From: Chloroflexota bacterium
Lineage (GTDB): Bacteria > Chloroflexota > Anaerolineae > B4-G1 > SLSP01
Assembly (NCBI GenBank): GCA_029555965.1
Contig: JAKQHY010000199.1
Coordinates: 1 to 59,497 of the forward strand
Direction: 5' to 3'
Length of the DNA stretch: 59,497 bases
The number at the start of each line of letters is the position of its first letter. The first letter of the stretch is position 1. Both the position numbers and the translations under genes were made by a program. Below the pieces are notes generated by a model. The model did not search any database. It had not been told where the DNA came from and was given only the letters and a program-made list of their open reading frames with translations. This document shows positions 15,571 through 23,580 of the stretch, in pieces.

Positions 15571-16347
15571 ATGCAGCGCGTTCAAGCTGAGGGGTTGACC
15601 TGGTACACGTTCTCTGACGCGCCCTCCGCGCCTTTCCGCCACGCCCTGGTCACGCGGCTGGGCGGCGTGAGCCGTGGGCCGTTGGCAGCGCTCAACCTGG
15701 GCAGTTCCGTCGGGGATGATCCTGTGGCGGTGGCGGAAAACCACCGCCTTTTGTTTGCGGCGTTGGACTTGCCGCGCGAACGTGTGGTCAGCCCACATCA
15801 AGTTCATGGGCGGCGTGTGGCGCGCGTAGGGCGGGAAGACGGCGGCGCTATCATCCCTGACACGGACGCCCTGATCACCAACACACCGGGGACGGCGTTG
15901 CTGTTGCGATTCGCTGACTGCGCGCCGGTGCTGTTGTACGATCCGGTGCATCGGGCGGCAGGCCTGGCTCATGCCGGTTGGCGGGGCGCGGCCGGCGGGG
16001 TCGTCGCTGCGACACTGAACGCGATGTATGAGGTATTTGGTTCCCGCCCTGGGGATATGTGGGCTGGCATCGGGCCGGCGATTGGGCCGGATCATTACAT
16101 CGTCGGGTCGGAAGTGGTTGCGGCGATTGCGGCGACCTTGCCTGGGGATATTGGGGTAGCCGTGCTGCGGGAAGGACAGTGGTATCTGGACTTACCGGGC
16201 GCGCTCGCGGCGCAACTGACGGCTTTGGGGGTGTCGAGGGTGACACGGGCCGGAGTTTGCACGGCCTGTCATACGGAGGAATGGTATTCCCATCGTCAGG
16301 AGAGGGGACGCACCGGGCGTTTCGGCGCGCTGGTGATGCTGGACTGA
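15571..16347 (+). CDS. pgeF: Laccase-domain protein, PgeF/YfiH type (peptidoglycan-editing or purine-nucleoside enzyme)
   Basis: 258 aa from the ATG at 15571; a GTG at 15556 overlapping the previous gene is an alternative, and neither has a well-spaced ribosome site. Family landmarks are clear: TRLGGVSRGPLAALNLG (N terminus), SPHQVHGRRVARVG, DALITNTPGTALLLRFADCAP, VHRAAGLAHAGWRGAAGGV, IGPAIGPDHYIVG and the late Cys/His pair CTACHTEEWYSHR. The His and Cys residues of these motifs bind the catalytic zinc in the family. Members of this cytoplasmic family correct mis-incorporated serine in peptidoglycan precursors (E. coli PgeF) or act as adenosine deaminase/purine phosphorylase; which applies here cannot be told. 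Last gene of a short plus-strand unit ending at a strong hairpin. Confidence 0.9.
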   Translation: MQRVQAEGLTWYTFSDAPSAPFRHALVTRLGGVSRGPLAALNLGSSVGDDPVAVAENHRLLFAALDLPRERVVSPHQVHGRRVARVGREDGGAIIPDTDALITNTPGTALLLRFADCAPVLLYDPVHRAAGLAHAGWRGAAGGVVAATLNAMYEVFGSRPGDMWAGIGPAIGPDHYIVGSEVVAAIAATLPGDIGVAVLREGQWYLDLPGALAAQLTALGVSRVTRAGVCTACHTEEWYSHRQERGRTGRFGALVMLD

Positions 16348-16387
16348 AATATCGGAAGATAGCGGCGAACCGGGAGAGATTCCTATT

Positions 16388-16430
16388 CGAGAAACGTGAG
16401 GCGCATCCATAAAGCGCCTCACGTTTCTCG
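16388..16430. terminator. Bidirectional hairpin between convergent genes
   Basis: A perfect 17-bp inverted repeat (CGAGAAACGTGAGGCGC and its complement) with a 9-base loop, between the end of the laccase-domain gene and the end of the J-domain gene. There is no long T tract, so termination is inferred from stem strength and position. The AAACGTGA core recurs in the hairpins at 41210 and 54421. Confidence 0.6.
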
Positions 16431-16436
16431 TGTTAC

Positions 16437-18083
16437 TTACGGCAGCCCTTCGATTTGGAAGGTGAAGCCCAGGATGTTCAGCAAAGCCGAAGGAACATTC
16501 GTGGGGCGGCTAAATTGCAACTCAAAGGCTTGACTCTGCCCCCCCGCGATAGACCAGGGCAGTAATGGCGTCGAGGCCATCAAGGAACTGGATCCGGCTG
16601 CGGACGTGAGCGTCACATCCGCCAGGGTCACTGTCAGCGTAGTTTCGCCAAGATTGCGTACCGTCCCATTGATAACAATGACATTGCGCGTGCCATCCGC
16701 GAAGGCGGTGGTCAACTCGACGCTGGGCTGCGCCGGGCTAGGCTGCGGCGCTTCATAGGGCAACACGGTGCGCAACACGTTGGCCGAAGCCGGATCGGCG
16801 CGGAAAACCCAGGTGAGGGGTGGCTGGCTATCGCGTGGAATCAAATATCCAGCGCTCCCCATGGCGCTGCCGCCGGCGGGAATGGCCGTTTGTAATTTGC
16901 CATACTGCCCCCGCGCTGCGGCCTCCTCATTCAAGGCGTACCGTTCACCGCTGCCGCTCTCCAAACCTAAGTCAAAGAAGGCCGGATCGACCGGGCCGGT
17001 GGTTTCATTGGTCACTTGATATTCCACGATAAAGTAGCGGGTGTTGCCTTCATCGTAGACGACGCCCGATTTGAGGATGACCACACTCAGCCCATCCACC
17101 CGCTGCTTGCTGTCAGTGGCAAGGCTTTCCTCTGGAAGATACCGCGCGCGTACAATCAGCCGGTTGCTTTGCCCGGCGCCGAGCAGCACCAAAGTCAAAC
17201 CCGGCTGCTGTTGCGCCATTGGGGTGAGGTCATCCACGGCGATGCGCTGCGCCTGGGGCGCGCCGAAAATCAAATGGGCGCCGCTATCCAGCGTCAAGGT
17301 GATGCGCGCTGCGCTACTCAGACCGGCCAACAGCGATTCGGTGGTGGGAGTGTAGGGCAGACCGATCACGTAATTGATGACGGTTCCGTGAATCCAGACC
17401 GCGATATTCCCTGTGTGCTCCGGCGCCGGCACGGGCCAGCGGCCTTGTTCTGGGGTTACCGGTACAACGGCGAAGGAACGTTCGGGCAGTTGGAGTTGTT
17501 CAGGCGACACGGTCAACAAAGGTGTGCCGCTTTCCTGGATGATGGCGTCTTGGGGCGGCGGCGGCGGTGTGTTGAAGGTGGCAAGTTTATTGACCGAGAC
17601 CGCTCCAGCGCCGCCGACGGGGCGATTCAGCGGCAGGAAGGTGCGCAGCGCAGCGGCCGCGACCCCCAGGATGATTAACAGCCCGACGAGAATCAACAGC
17701 ACTGCCCAGGTGGGCGGAAAAGGGCGTGAGGCGCGCGGCGGCTTTTGTGGAACAGGTGTGTGTGGCGTTTTCGTGGTCACAGTGGCCGCTGCCGGGGGCG
17801 GCGGCGCAGCCTTGCCGGGCGGCGGGGGCGGGGGCGTCTCCGGCGGCGCGCCCGGCTCGCTGGCGAGAGCTAACGAGTCATAAATTTTGCGCTTCGCCGG
17901 ATCGGCCAGAATGGCATAAACCTCGTTTAGCTCCTTGAAGCGTTCCTCAGCATCGGGTTCGGTACTGATATCCGGGTGACAGGTGCGCGCGAGCCGCCGG
18001 TAGGCCTGACGAATTTCGTCCTGCGTGGCGTTGGGCGATACCTCAAGGAGACCGTAATAGTCTTTGATGATTTTTGTGGTCAT
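16437..18083 (-). CDS. Membrane-anchored J-domain protein with large beta-rich C-terminal region
   Basis: 548 aa. Residues 1-75 are a J domain (DYYGLLEVSPNATQDEIRQA) with the required HPD tripeptide near 37, so it should stimulate an Hsp70. A Pro-rich linker (about 80-120) follows, then one membrane span (WAVLLILVGLLIILGVAAAA, near 125-147). The remaining 390 residues contain two beta-sandwich-like parts, the last resembling DUF4352/CARDB-type domains (TRNVIVINGTVRNLGETTLT). There is no Gly/Phe region or zinc finger, so it is not canonical DnaJ. The J domain would face the cytoplasm and the C-terminal part the outside. It lies 12 bases after the preceding secreted-protein gene and forms one unit with that gene and pcrA. 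Confidence 0.85.
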   Translation of the reverse strand: MTTKIIKDYYGLLEVSPNATQDEIRQAYRRLARTCHPDISTEPDAEERFKELNEVYAILADPAKRKIYDSLALASEPGAPPETPPPPPPGKAAPPPPAAATVTTKTPHTPVPQKPPRASRPFPPTWAVLLILVGLLIILGVAAAALRTFLPLNRPVGGAGAVSVNKLATFNTPPPPPQDAIIQESGTPLLTVSPEQLQLPERSFAVVPVTPEQGRWPVPAPEHTGNIAVWIHGTVINYVIGLPYTPTTESLLAGLSSAARITLTLDSGAHLIFGAPQAQRIAVDDLTPMAQQQPGLTLVLLGAGQSNRLIVRARYLPEESLATDSKQRVDGLSVVILKSGVVYDEGNTRYFIVEYQVTNETTGPVDPAFFDLGLESGSGERYALNEEAAARGQYGKLQTAIPAGGSAMGSAGYLIPRDSQPPLTWVFRADPASANVLRTVLPYEAPQPSPAQPSVELTTAFADGTRNVIVINGTVRNLGETTLTVTLADVTLTSAAGSSSLMASTPLLPWSIAGGQSQAFELQFSRPTNVPSALLNILGFTFQIEGLP

Positions 18084-18095
18084 AGATGCGTTCTT

Positions 18096-19664
18096 TTAGG
18101 GGATCTCCGCCGGCAGTGTGGGCGGCGCGATGCGGACGATGACTTCAGGCTGCGTGGCGGCAATCATCCGATCCAGTCCCAGCAGGGGAACGATAACGCG
18201 CACCATGCCCACCGTTGGCACAGTGAAGGACACCTGCCCCTGGTCGTCGGTGTACCCGCGCGCGAGTTCGGTGTTACTTTCTGGCGTCAGCGCACGGACG
18301 AAGAAGCCGGGAATGCCCTCGCCGGCGCCGGCCTGGTTGTCGGCGTTCTCATCGAAGTACACGCGCAGGCGGAACGTGCGGAATCCGGTGGCGGTGGGCG
18401 TGGGCGCTACGGGCGCCGGGGTGGTGATCAGGCGGAAAACCAGATCGGCGTTGATGATTTCTGGGGTGGGGGTGAGGGTCGGGGCCACCGGCGTATCAAT
18501 CGGCGAGTCGGTGGGGCGTGGGGTTGCCGTGGGCCAGGAGGTAGGCCGCGCCGTGGGATAGGGATCCTTATCGGGGGCGGGGGTGTAGCCGGGGGCGGGG
18601 GTGTCCACGCCGGGGATAGTCATATCGCAGCGGAATTTGTAAGTGCTGTTGGGCGTATCCTGCGGCTTCATGCGATTGCCCTGCCCCACCAAGATATAGA
18701 GATAGCCCTCGTAGGTGCTGAAATATGACACGCGACTGTTGAAATTGCCCAACTCGATGTCGTCATTGCTGGCGACGGCGCTGTTGAAATCCGGGGCGGT
18801 GTACATAATCACATTGGGGTCTACCGCCGGCCCCAATTCCGAGGTTTCACAAGTGTAGCGCAGCCCCGGTTTCACCCACACGCGGAAGAAATCATTGTCG
18901 TTGCTCCAATTGCCCCAGGGGATGAAGTTAAGGCTATAGGTGACGCCCGAGGCGATGAGCGTGGAAGTATTGAAGTCGAAGTTGGGTTCGTATTGATCGA
19001 AACCGGCCGGCGGACGTTCGGTCGGCGAGGCGACCGTGGGGTTGGGCGTCGAGGTGTTTGTGGGAATGGGCGTGTTGGTGGGGGCCACCGGCGCGCTGAA
19101 CAACAGTTCGTAGGTGCCGCCGGAGCATTGCTGACTGGCTTGAAAGACCTCAATGAAATAAGGCCCTTCATTAAAGGCTTCAAATGTAACGATAGCTGTA
19201 TTGGTAGAGAGTTCCGTGTCGGTATAAATAGGGCGTCTTTCGCGGTCATAGACTACGATTCCCAGGTTATAATTATTTGTGTTTGTAGCTCGAGCCTGGA
19301 CTGTGTATTTATAGTTGCGTGAGGCGTTATCGAGACGATAGAAGTCCGAACGGGCCTGAACGACACTGTTGGTGAGAGCCGGGCTCGCACTTAATAGAGA
19401 CTGACCAATATAAGGGGCAAGGATAGCCGCCGTGTCCAGCGTTTGATTATTGGAAGGTTCGCGATCAGTTGTAAGAGCACCCACCGTGCAAGAAACAACC
19501 GGAGCCGCAACCACTGCTACGGGCGCTATTTTTTGCTCGATAGCTGCTCGATGGCGATAGGTAGCATTTCCGGCATCAACGCGCATTAAATTGCCAAACA
19601 TAATCGCCAGGAGCATAATGCTCCCGATGACGCTGACAAAGGCCAGGAATCTTTTGAGTGCCAT
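18096..19664 (-). CDS. Exported protein with two pre-peptidase C-terminal (PPC)-like domains and an SdrD-like B domain
   Basis: 522 aa from the ATG at 19664, preceded by AGAGGA. A hydrophobic N-terminal segment (about 8-28) acts as signal or anchor. Two PPC-type beta-sandwich domains follow (about 65-190 and 220-360: SDFYRLDNASRNYKYTVQAR, then DQYEPNFDFNTSTLIASGV), separated by a Thr/Pro linker (NTPIPTNTSTPNPT). A second Pro/Thr-rich linker (about 365-430) leads to a C-terminal SdrD/CNA-B-like domain (VYFDENADNQAGAGEGIPG; GQVSFTVP). No enzyme domain is present, so this is probably a cell-surface protein. It lies between pcrA (18 bases upstream) and the J-domain gene (12 bases downstream), so all three are probably co-transcribed. 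The functional link between them is unclear. Confidence 0.8.
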   Translation of the reverse strand: MALKRFLAFVSVIGSIMLLAIMFGNLMRVDAGNATYRHRAAIEQKIAPVAVVAAPVVSCTVGALTTDREPSNNQTLDTAAILAPYIGQSLLSASPALTNSVVQARSDFYRLDNASRNYKYTVQARATNTNNYNLGIVVYDRERRPIYTDTELSTNTAIVTFEAFNEGPYFIEVFQASQQCSGGTYELLFSAPVAPTNTPIPTNTSTPNPTVASPTERPPAGFDQYEPNFDFNTSTLIASGVTYSLNFIPWGNWSNDNDFFRVWVKPGLRYTCETSELGPAVDPNVIMYTAPDFNSAVASNDDIELGNFNSRVSYFSTYEGYLYILVGQGNRMKPQDTPNSTYKFRCDMTIPGVDTPAPGYTPAPDKDPYPTARPTSWPTATPRPTDSPIDTPVAPTLTPTPEIINADLVFRLITTPAPVAPTPTATGFRTFRLRVYFDENADNQAGAGEGIPGFFVRALTPESNTELARGYTDDQGQVSFTVPTVGMVRVIVPLLGLDRMIAATQPEVIVRIAPPTLPAEIP

Positions 19665-19681
19665 TTTTTGTTCCTCTAAGT

Positions 19682-21871
19682 TCAATGCTCTGCTAACACT
19701 TGCAATGGCGCCATACTCGCCAACAGCCGCTTGACGCCGATGCCCTCGAAGTGAACTGTCACCATCTCGCTGCGCCCGTCAAGCTGGCTTTCCATAACAA
19801 TGCCTTCGCCGTAATGTGTGTGGCGGACACGCTGCCCCTGGCGGTATTGCAGTGTGGGCAGCGGCGGCGCGGCCTGGGGTTTGGCGGCGCGCGGATTCGT
19901 CCAGGAAGTTGCGGCCCAACTGGGTTGTGTCTTCTTCTGTGTTTTTTTCGCGCGCGCCAGGACGGCGTCGGGCAGGTCTTCCAGGAATCGTGAGGGCAGC
20001 GCGGGGCCGCTGTTGTCACTCTGGTAGCCCCAACTGCGGCGGAAGGCGTGGGTGAGATAGAGTTGTTCTTCGGCGCGGGTCATCCCCACGTAGAGCAGCC
20101 GGCGCTCCTCGGCGATTTCTTCGGGGGTATCCAGGGAGCGGCTGTGCGGCAACATTCCCTCTTCCAACCCGGTAAGGAACACCACAGGATATTCCAGTCC
20201 TTTGGCGCTGTGCAACGTGAGCAATGTGACGGCGACGACCTCTTCGGCCAGATCGTCTACGTCGGCCACCAGCGCGACTTCGGTGAGAAAGTCGGCCAGG
20301 GCGATGGTGGGGGCGTCGGCGACGACGCCGCGCAACGCTTGAACGTTTTCCCACCGGGCGTCGCCTTCTTCGGTGCCGTCGCGGAGATAATGGTCGTAGT
20401 CTATGTCGTTCAAGATGCGGGTGAGCAGTTGCGCCACGGAAAGCTGCTCACGCAGGCCTTGCCACGTCTGAATCAGTGTCGCAAAAGTGCGCAGCGCATT
20501 GATGGCTCGCCCGCCGAGCTTGTTTTCCTGAATGACGTGCAGCAACCCCTGGTAATAGCTGCTCTCTCGTTGCTGAGCGGCGGTCGCCACGCCTTCCACG
20601 GTGCGCGCCCCGATGCCGCGCGGCGGCACATTGATGGCGCGCAGCAAGCTCACATCGTCGTCGGGATTTTGTACCAGGCGCAGGTAGGCCAGCACGTCTT
20701 TGACTTCACGGCGGGAGTAGAAGCGGGTCGCCCCGATGATGCGGTAGGGAATGTTGTAGCGCATCAGCGCTTCTTCCAGGGCGCGGGATTGCGCGTTCGT
20801 GCGATACATAATGGCGATGTCGTTGTAGGAGTGGCGCGCGCGCAGCAAGTTCTGGATTTCGCGCGCGACGTAGGTGGCCTCATCCTGCTCGTCATACGCT
20901 TCATGGAGAGTGATGGGCGTTCCGCCGGTCTTGCGGGTGAAAAGCTGTTTAGGGGTGCGGTCGGAGTTGCCCGCGATGATAGCCTGCGCGCCATCCAAGA
21001 TCATCTGGGTGGAACGGTAGTTTTCTTCCAGCAGGAATTGGCGCAGTGCGGGGAAATCCTCCCGCAACCGGCGCATATTGCGGTAGTCGGCGCCGCGCCA
21101 GGAGTAGATGGATTGGTCCTCGTCGGCGACGACGTACAGACTGTGATGTTCCGCCGCCAGCAGGCGCAAGATGGTGTACTGCGCCATGTTGGTGTCCTGG
21201 AATTCGTCCACCAGCACATAGCGGTAGCGCTCGCGGTAGGCAGCCAGCACTTCGGAATCGCGCTTGAACAACAGGGCCGTTTCCATCAACAGATCGTCGA
21301 AATCCAGCCCCTCGTTCTTCCGCAATGTGGCCTGATAACGCGCATAGGCGCGCGCGACGATTTCCTCATAATAGGTTTTGGTCTCGTATTCCGTTGGCGC
21401 GATCAACTCGTTTTTGGCGGCGGAGATGGCGCTGAGCAGTCCGCGTGGGCGATACCGTTTATCATCCAAGCCGAGGTCGGCCACGACTTGCTTCATCACC
21501 GCCAACTGGTCGTCGGTGTCGAAGATAACGAAGTTGGGCGAGAGGTGAGCGGCGGCGGCTTCGCGCCGTAGGATACGCGCACAGGCCGCGTGGAAGGTGC
21601 CGAGCAGCATCGCGTGCGCCTGGCCCGCGCCAAGCATCTGGTCGAGGCGCTGGCGCATCTCGCGGGCGGCCTTGTTGGTGAAGGTGACGGCTAAGACGCG
21701 CCAGGGCTGCACGCGCATTTCGGACAGCATCCAGGCCACACGGTGGGTAAGTACGCGCGTTTTACCCGACCCTGGCCCGGCCAGTACCAACACCGGGCCA
21801 TCCGGCGCGGTGACTGCTGCGCGTTGTTGCGCATTTAATATTTTTAGGAGTGGATGGGTTGTAGGTTCCAT
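19682..21871 (-). CDS. pcrA: ATP-dependent 3'-5' DNA helicase PcrA/UvrD
   Basis: 729 aa, usual size for PcrA/UvrD. All SF1A motifs are visible: Walker A LAGPGSGKTRVLTHR (about 31-45), motif Ia VTFTNKAAREM, motif II VDEFQDTN, motif III ADEDQSIYSWRGADYRNMRR, motif IV ENYRST, motif V TLHSAKGLEYPVVF and motif VI LLYVGMTRAEEQLYLTHA. The C terminus (YRQGQRVRHTHYGEGIV to the end) is the Tudor-like domain that binds RNA polymerase in PcrA. It works in nucleotide excision repair, removal of RecA filaments and clearing of stalled polymerase. First gene of a minus-strand unit; the ATG lies 7 bases after a TACAAT element with no ribosome site, so the mRNA may be leaderless. Confidence 0.97.
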   Translation of the reverse strand: MEPTTHPLLKILNAQQRAAVTAPDGPVLVLAGPGSGKTRVLTHRVAWMLSEMRVQPWRVLAVTFTNKAAREMRQRLDQMLGAGQAHAMLLGTFHAACARILRREAAAAHLSPNFVIFDTDDQLAVMKQVVADLGLDDKRYRPRGLLSAISAAKNELIAPTEYETKTYYEEIVARAYARYQATLRKNEGLDFDDLLMETALLFKRDSEVLAAYRERYRYVLVDEFQDTNMAQYTILRLLAAEHHSLYVVADEDQSIYSWRGADYRNMRRLREDFPALRQFLLEENYRSTQMILDGAQAIIAGNSDRTPKQLFTRKTGGTPITLHEAYDEQDEATYVAREIQNLLRARHSYNDIAIMYRTNAQSRALEEALMRYNIPYRIIGATRFYSRREVKDVLAYLRLVQNPDDDVSLLRAINVPPRGIGARTVEGVATAAQQRESSYYQGLLHVIQENKLGGRAINALRTFATLIQTWQGLREQLSVAQLLTRILNDIDYDHYLRDGTEEGDARWENVQALRGVVADAPTIALADFLTEVALVADVDDLAEEVVAVTLLTLHSAKGLEYPVVFLTGLEEGMLPHSRSLDTPEEIAEERRLLYVGMTRAEEQLYLTHAFRRSWGYQSDNSGPALPSRFLEDLPDAVLARAKKTQKKTQPSWAATSWTNPRAAKPQAAPPLPTLQYRQGQRVRHTHYGEGIVMESQLDGRSEMVTVHFEGIGVKRLLASMAPLQVLAEH

Positions 21872-21878
21872 TGTGTCT

Positions 21879-21884
21879 ATTGTA
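21879..21884 (-). promoter_or_regulatory. Candidate -10 element giving a leaderless pcrA transcript
   Basis: TACAAT on the minus strand ends 7 bases before the pcrA ATG at 21871. A weak TTTGCC lies 17 bases further up. No purine-rich ribosome site exists between -10 and start codon, so transcription would begin at or next to the A of ATG. Confidence 0.4.
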
Positions 21885-21973
21885 ACACGGAGAGGGGGAT
21901 GGGCAAATCCTCAAGACACACCGGCCCGTGTGCGGGGCGCAGCGCGGGCCGGTGTGGATGGAGTCTCAGGGGT

Positions 21974-23569
21974 TTAGGCCGGCTGTTTTTCGGCTTTTTC
22001 CGCTGCGCGTTCTTGGCGAAGACTCCTTCTGAGGCTTTCCAGGCTGTGGATCATGTGTTCAGACAGGTATAGGCTGCCATCTTTCGCGCTTTTGAGCAAC
22101 ATTTGGATGAAACTTAACAGGATGTAGTTTTCGTAATCCGTTTCTGTGCCGCCAGTACCCTCTTGGGTGAGTTCTCTGAGGTTTTGTATGGTCTGTTGTA
22201 GCATTTCCCGACGTAATTCCATGCGAATTTCCCCATAGGCCGCGATGCGCTTGGCGGTGCCTTCGGCTTTGATCCGCGCGATTTCACGGTCGCGCCGCGC
22301 GTGCCATTGCATTTCCCATTGCTCGAGGGCCTGCCCCTTAAATTCAATATCGCGCAAGCTTAAGTCCAGGATTTCGATCCCCAGGTTATTGGCCGCGCCA
22401 CTTACTTTTTCGGAGAGTTCCTGGCAGATCCGGCGTCGGCAATCCACTTCCAACAGTTGATCCAATTCATGTTGCGCCAGGATGCCGCGCAAGGCCCCTT
22501 CCATCGCGCCAACCACGAGGCGTTTGGTCCAAATCATCAATCGCTCCGGCTCGGTGGTGCTGGCGTCACGGATCCATTTGCTGGTGGCCGCTTTGAAGAC
22601 GGCGTCATCGTCATCTTTGATTCGGAAGTGGACATCGGCCTCGTAGGTGATCGGGAGTCCGTCGCGCGTGATCGCGCCCACTTTTTGGACCCAGCGTTGC
22701 GGGCGCATATCCAGCGCGTCCCATACTTTTTCAAAGGGGGCCAATTGCACTGTGTTCGGTGAGCGCACCACGCGGGTGAGCTTGCCGGCGCGTTCCAGCA
22801 CCACGGCGCTGACATCATCCACCCGCATCCCCACGGTCCCCGGGCCGCCCAGCTTCCTGACCTGTTCTGGACTGTTGTCATCTATGACCCCTTTGACCAC
22901 GGCCAATTTGGGTTTTTTAGGATGAGGGCGACCGATCAGCCGGTAGATCAGAAACTGGAAGCCCAACCCCCGCCCTTTCAGTCCATAAAACGCCTGCACG
23001 AAACGTGCGCCGCACACCATCGTGAGCGCGAGCATCGCATAGCCGGGAATCATCCCCAACGGCACGCGCAAGAGCAGATCGTTAACCCCATCGCGCGGCG
23101 TGACCGTCCGCGATCGGCCTTTGACATTGTAGAAGGTTTGCAGTACGCCGTCTGCACCATAGCCCTTGAGCACAGTCACGTTGATTTTGCAAACGGCGGT
23201 TTGCGGCACGGGCTTGTCGTTGTTCACAAAAGCAATTTCAAGTGGGTATTTGCCTTCCGGGATGGTGTCGAAAATGCTGAGTTGGGCTGTCAGAGCCTCG
23301 TTTTTTGCGCCCGCCGCTGTAATTTCAGTGAGTCGGATGTGAGGAGACCACCCGGCGCTGATGACCGCTTTGACGACAAGCCCATCGGGGTCAGCAGCGC
23401 TGAGCGTGTTGAAATTGCTGGACAATGGACAGACGGGGATAATGGGAGCGTTGTAGTTGAGAAACCACAAGGTCACCGCGGCCAGGCTCAGACTAAACAA
23501 CAACCCGGTGAGCAAGAGAAAAACTATTCCGCTTTTGGCTGAAAAGGTAACGAGTTTTTGGATGTTCAT
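21974..23569 (-). CDS. SPFH/band-7-like membrane protein, second of a tandem pair
   Basis: 531 aa from the ATG at 23569 (GAGG 6 bases upstream). There is an N-terminal span (about 15-40), an extracytoplasmic beta part, a second span near 170-185 (MIPGYAMLALTMVCGARFV), then an SPFH-like domain (about 230-390: RVDDVSAVVLERAGKLTRVV; ITRDGLPITYEADVHFRIKD). A charged helical region follows (ALEQWEMQWHARRDREIARI), as in flotillin-type proteins. SPFH proteins form membrane-associated rings that organise or protect other membrane proteins; the client here is unknown. The start overlaps the stop of the upstream SPFH gene region within about 12 bases, so the two are translated together and probably assemble together. 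Confidence 0.75.
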   Translation of the reverse strand: MNIQKLVTFSAKSGIVFLLLTGLLFSLSLAAVTLWFLNYNAPIIPVCPLSSNFNTLSAADPDGLVVKAVISAGWSPHIRLTEITAAGAKNEALTAQLSIFDTIPEGKYPLEIAFVNNDKPVPQTAVCKINVTVLKGYGADGVLQTFYNVKGRSRTVTPRDGVNDLLLRVPLGMIPGYAMLALTMVCGARFVQAFYGLKGRGLGFQFLIYRLIGRPHPKKPKLAVVKGVIDDNSPEQVRKLGGPGTVGMRVDDVSAVVLERAGKLTRVVRSPNTVQLAPFEKVWDALDMRPQRWVQKVGAITRDGLPITYEADVHFRIKDDDDAVFKAATSKWIRDASTTEPERLMIWTKRLVVGAMEGALRGILAQHELDQLLEVDCRRRICQELSEKVSGAANNLGIEILDLSLRDIEFKGQALEQWEMQWHARRDREIARIKAEGTAKRIAAYGEIRMELRREMLQQTIQNLRELTQEGTGGTETDYENYILLSFIQMLLKSAKDGSLYLSEHMIHSLESLRRSLRQERAAEKAEKQPA

Positions 23570-23580
23570 CAGTGACCTCA

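Noticed and set aside
20048..21571. 507-codon plus-strand frame opposite pcrA
   Set aside because: Shadow frame; pcrA on the minus strand has all helicase motifs.
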